Origin: a virus
Direction: 5' to 3' (one strand)
Virus record (IMG/VR): IMGVR_UViG_3300027659_000271
Location: 1-20,531 of that record
DNA length: 20,531 nucleotides
Shown here: one piece after another, positions 19,706-20,531 of the stretch
How the letters are laid out: every line of letters begins with the position of its first letter
Position numbering within the stretch: the first letter of the stretch is position 1
Position numbers and translations under genes: made by a program
Notes under the pieces: model-generated
The model's input: only the letters and a program-made list of their open reading frames with translations
Told to the model about the DNA's origin: nothing
Databases searched by the model: none

Positions 19706-19924
19706 ATGACACAATATGAAACCGACAAAGAACGCGCTAGTCTGCGCGCTCAAATCCTCATGGCTCGCGAACATGCTGGCCGAACCACCGGCAAGATGCG
19801 CGAGGCGAATCTTGGTCACATGAATGCCGCAATCGTGGCACTCCGCGAAATCAACCGCCCGCAAGATGGGCGCGTCTGCCAATGCGAGGACGCTCCATGC
19901 TGTGGGCATTATTCTCTCGGGTGA
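19706..19924 (+). CDS. Small helical protein with Cys-rich end (72 aa)
   Basis: A 72-aa protein (MTQYETDKERASLRAQILMA...) with one long helix through residues 5-50 and a C-terminal Cys cluster (Cys58, Cys60, Cys65, Cys66, followed by His68) which might bind a metal. The leader CCAAAAACGCTA precedes the ATG at 19706. A 61-nt gap follows containing CCGG-TTCG-CCGG, a small tetraloop hairpin. No family recognised. Confidence 0.65.
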   Translation: MTQYETDKERASLRAQILMAREHAGRTTGKMREANLGHMNAAIVALREINRPQDGRVCQCEDAPCCGHYSLG

Positions 19925-19985
19925 ACGCCACAGCCCATCCGGTTCGCCGGGAGGGCCAGCCCGATACAAATCAACCTCTCTAATC

Positions 19986-20408
19986 ATGGAAAACTCTGAC
20001 AACACGGCTTATGGCGAATCGGATGCGGCGACTTGTTCCCCGTCTTCATTGACGCCGGAAACGGATGCGATGGTCGCAGCCGATCTTCACCACTTGGAAG
20101 ACGACGAAACATGCCCAGCTACCTCATACTGGCGGATGACAGGACTGGCCCGAACGCTAGAACGCGAGCGCGATGAGGCGCAGGAAACAATCGCCACGAT
20201 GGAAATTCGCCATGCCGCCGTGATGCTCCACACTCAAAGCATTGTTGACGATGCCAACCAATGTAGAGAGCAGCGGGACAGGCTGGCGGAAGCTTTGCGG
20301 AAACTAGCTGACTGCGACTGGGTTATCACCCCACACGATAGGATGGATGCGGTGCGTGAAATAGCTCGTAAAGCCCTCCAATCCCTAACCCCGAACGAAA
20401 AACCATGA
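19986..20408 (+). CDS. TPETDAM coiled-coil protein, copy 2 (140 aa)
   Basis: A 140-aa protein (MENSDNTAYGESDAATCSPS...) with LTPETDAM (residues 22-29), GLARTLERERDEAQETI near 52-68 and CREQRDRLAEALRKLADCDW near 93-112, then RMDAVREIARKAL. The order of motifs matches the 102-aa gene at 18315 and the DNA is also similar in patches (GAACGCGAGCG and GACAGGCTGGC). The N-terminus is acidic and Ser/Thr rich. It is a likely coiled-coil, perhaps self-assembling. Role unknown. Its stop overlaps the next start (ATGA). Confidence 0.75.
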   Translation: MENSDNTAYGESDAATCSPSSLTPETDAMVAADLHHLEDDETCPATSYWRMTGLARTLERERDEAQETIATMEIRHAAVMLHTQSIVDDANQCREQRDRLAEALRKLADCDWVITPHDRMDAVREIARKALQSLTPNEKP

Positions 20409-20531
20409 ACACACCACACGACCACGACCACAATGATATGACACCGCTAGACCACGCACTAGCACACAACAAGCAGCTAACCCAACGGATTGAAGAAGTA
20501 ACCAAGGAAAGAGATCTTTGGAAAGCTGAGA
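20405..20531 (+). CDS. Partial helical protein at right edge
   Basis: An open frame from the ATG at 20405, overlapping the upstream stop (ATGA), runs off the right edge after 42 codons: MNTPHDHDHNDMTPLDHALA, then HNKQLTQRIEEVTKERDLWK. The start is His/Asp rich (metal-binding-like), followed by a charged helix similar in character to the LERERD helices of the two upstream genes, so it may be a third member of that set. The C-terminus is outside the window. Confidence 0.62.
   Translation, partial: MNTPHDHDHNDMTPLDHALAHNKQLTQRIEEVTKERDLWKAE

Noticed and set aside
1-20531. CRISPR arrays, tRNA or rRNA genes, insertion sequences, integrase or attachment sites
   Set aside because: None seen: no regularly spaced identical repeats, no tRNA-like sequence and no transposase or integrase motifs in any frame.

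Overview
The window is a stretch of a tailed-phage genome, or of a prophage or environmental virus contig. It has two divergent gene blocks separated by a control region of about 1.2 kb. Evidence for a phage: on the minus strand a run of virion-type genes (a large Ser/Thr/Gly-rich beta protein, a fibre-like protein with ten-residue repeats, Ala/Gln/Gly-rich internal proteins, and a protein with an embedded GH24 lysozyme domain), and on the plus strand 32 closely packed small genes carrying a phage recombination set. The virion genes look podovirus-like (internal or ejection proteins). No capsid, portal, terminase, polymerase or integrase lies in the window, so the lifestyle cannot be read. The host is uncertain. 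Most genes lack a Shine-Dalgarno and instead have an A-rich leader (AACAAAACAAA-ATG). A perfect sigma70-type promoter (TTGACA-N18-TATAAT) argues against a typical Bacteroidota promoter. A Verrucomicrobiota-like or other SD-poor host is a guess only.

Left block (1-8949, minus strand, read right to left): orphan adenine/cytosine DNA methyltransferase, an 86-aa beta-rich protein, a 920-aa tail/nozzle-like protein with inserted repeat modules, a 237-aa fibre-like protein, a 107-aa unknown, a 284-aa internal-protein-like gene, a 610-aa protein with a GH24 lysozyme domain, and a large partial gene running off the left edge. Spacing is tight (1-nt or 4-nt overlaps, or gaps of 3-11 nt), consistent with one late operon.

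Control region (8950-10124): no convincing gene. It holds a small palindrome next to the methyltransferase, several families of imperfect direct repeats, a perfect-consensus rightward promoter at 9533-9562, a 31-bp direct repeat just downstream, and then a long untranslated stretch.

Right block (10125-20531, plus strand): small early genes, two of which are preceded by near-identical hairpin plus (CA)n leaders; a stand-alone DnaA domain-IV-like protein; then a recombination module: RecT-like annealing protein, RecE-like PD-(D/E)XK exonuclease, an SSB-like protein with an acidic IPF tail, and a RuvC-like resolvase, with small unknown genes between them. Further right are a Mom/GNAT-like protein, two paralogous TPETDAM coiled-coil proteins, and a duplicated 96-nt element whose arms can form the same stem-loop. 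Fourteen right-block junctions are ATGA overlaps, one is GTGA and one is TAATG, indicating widespread translational coupling.
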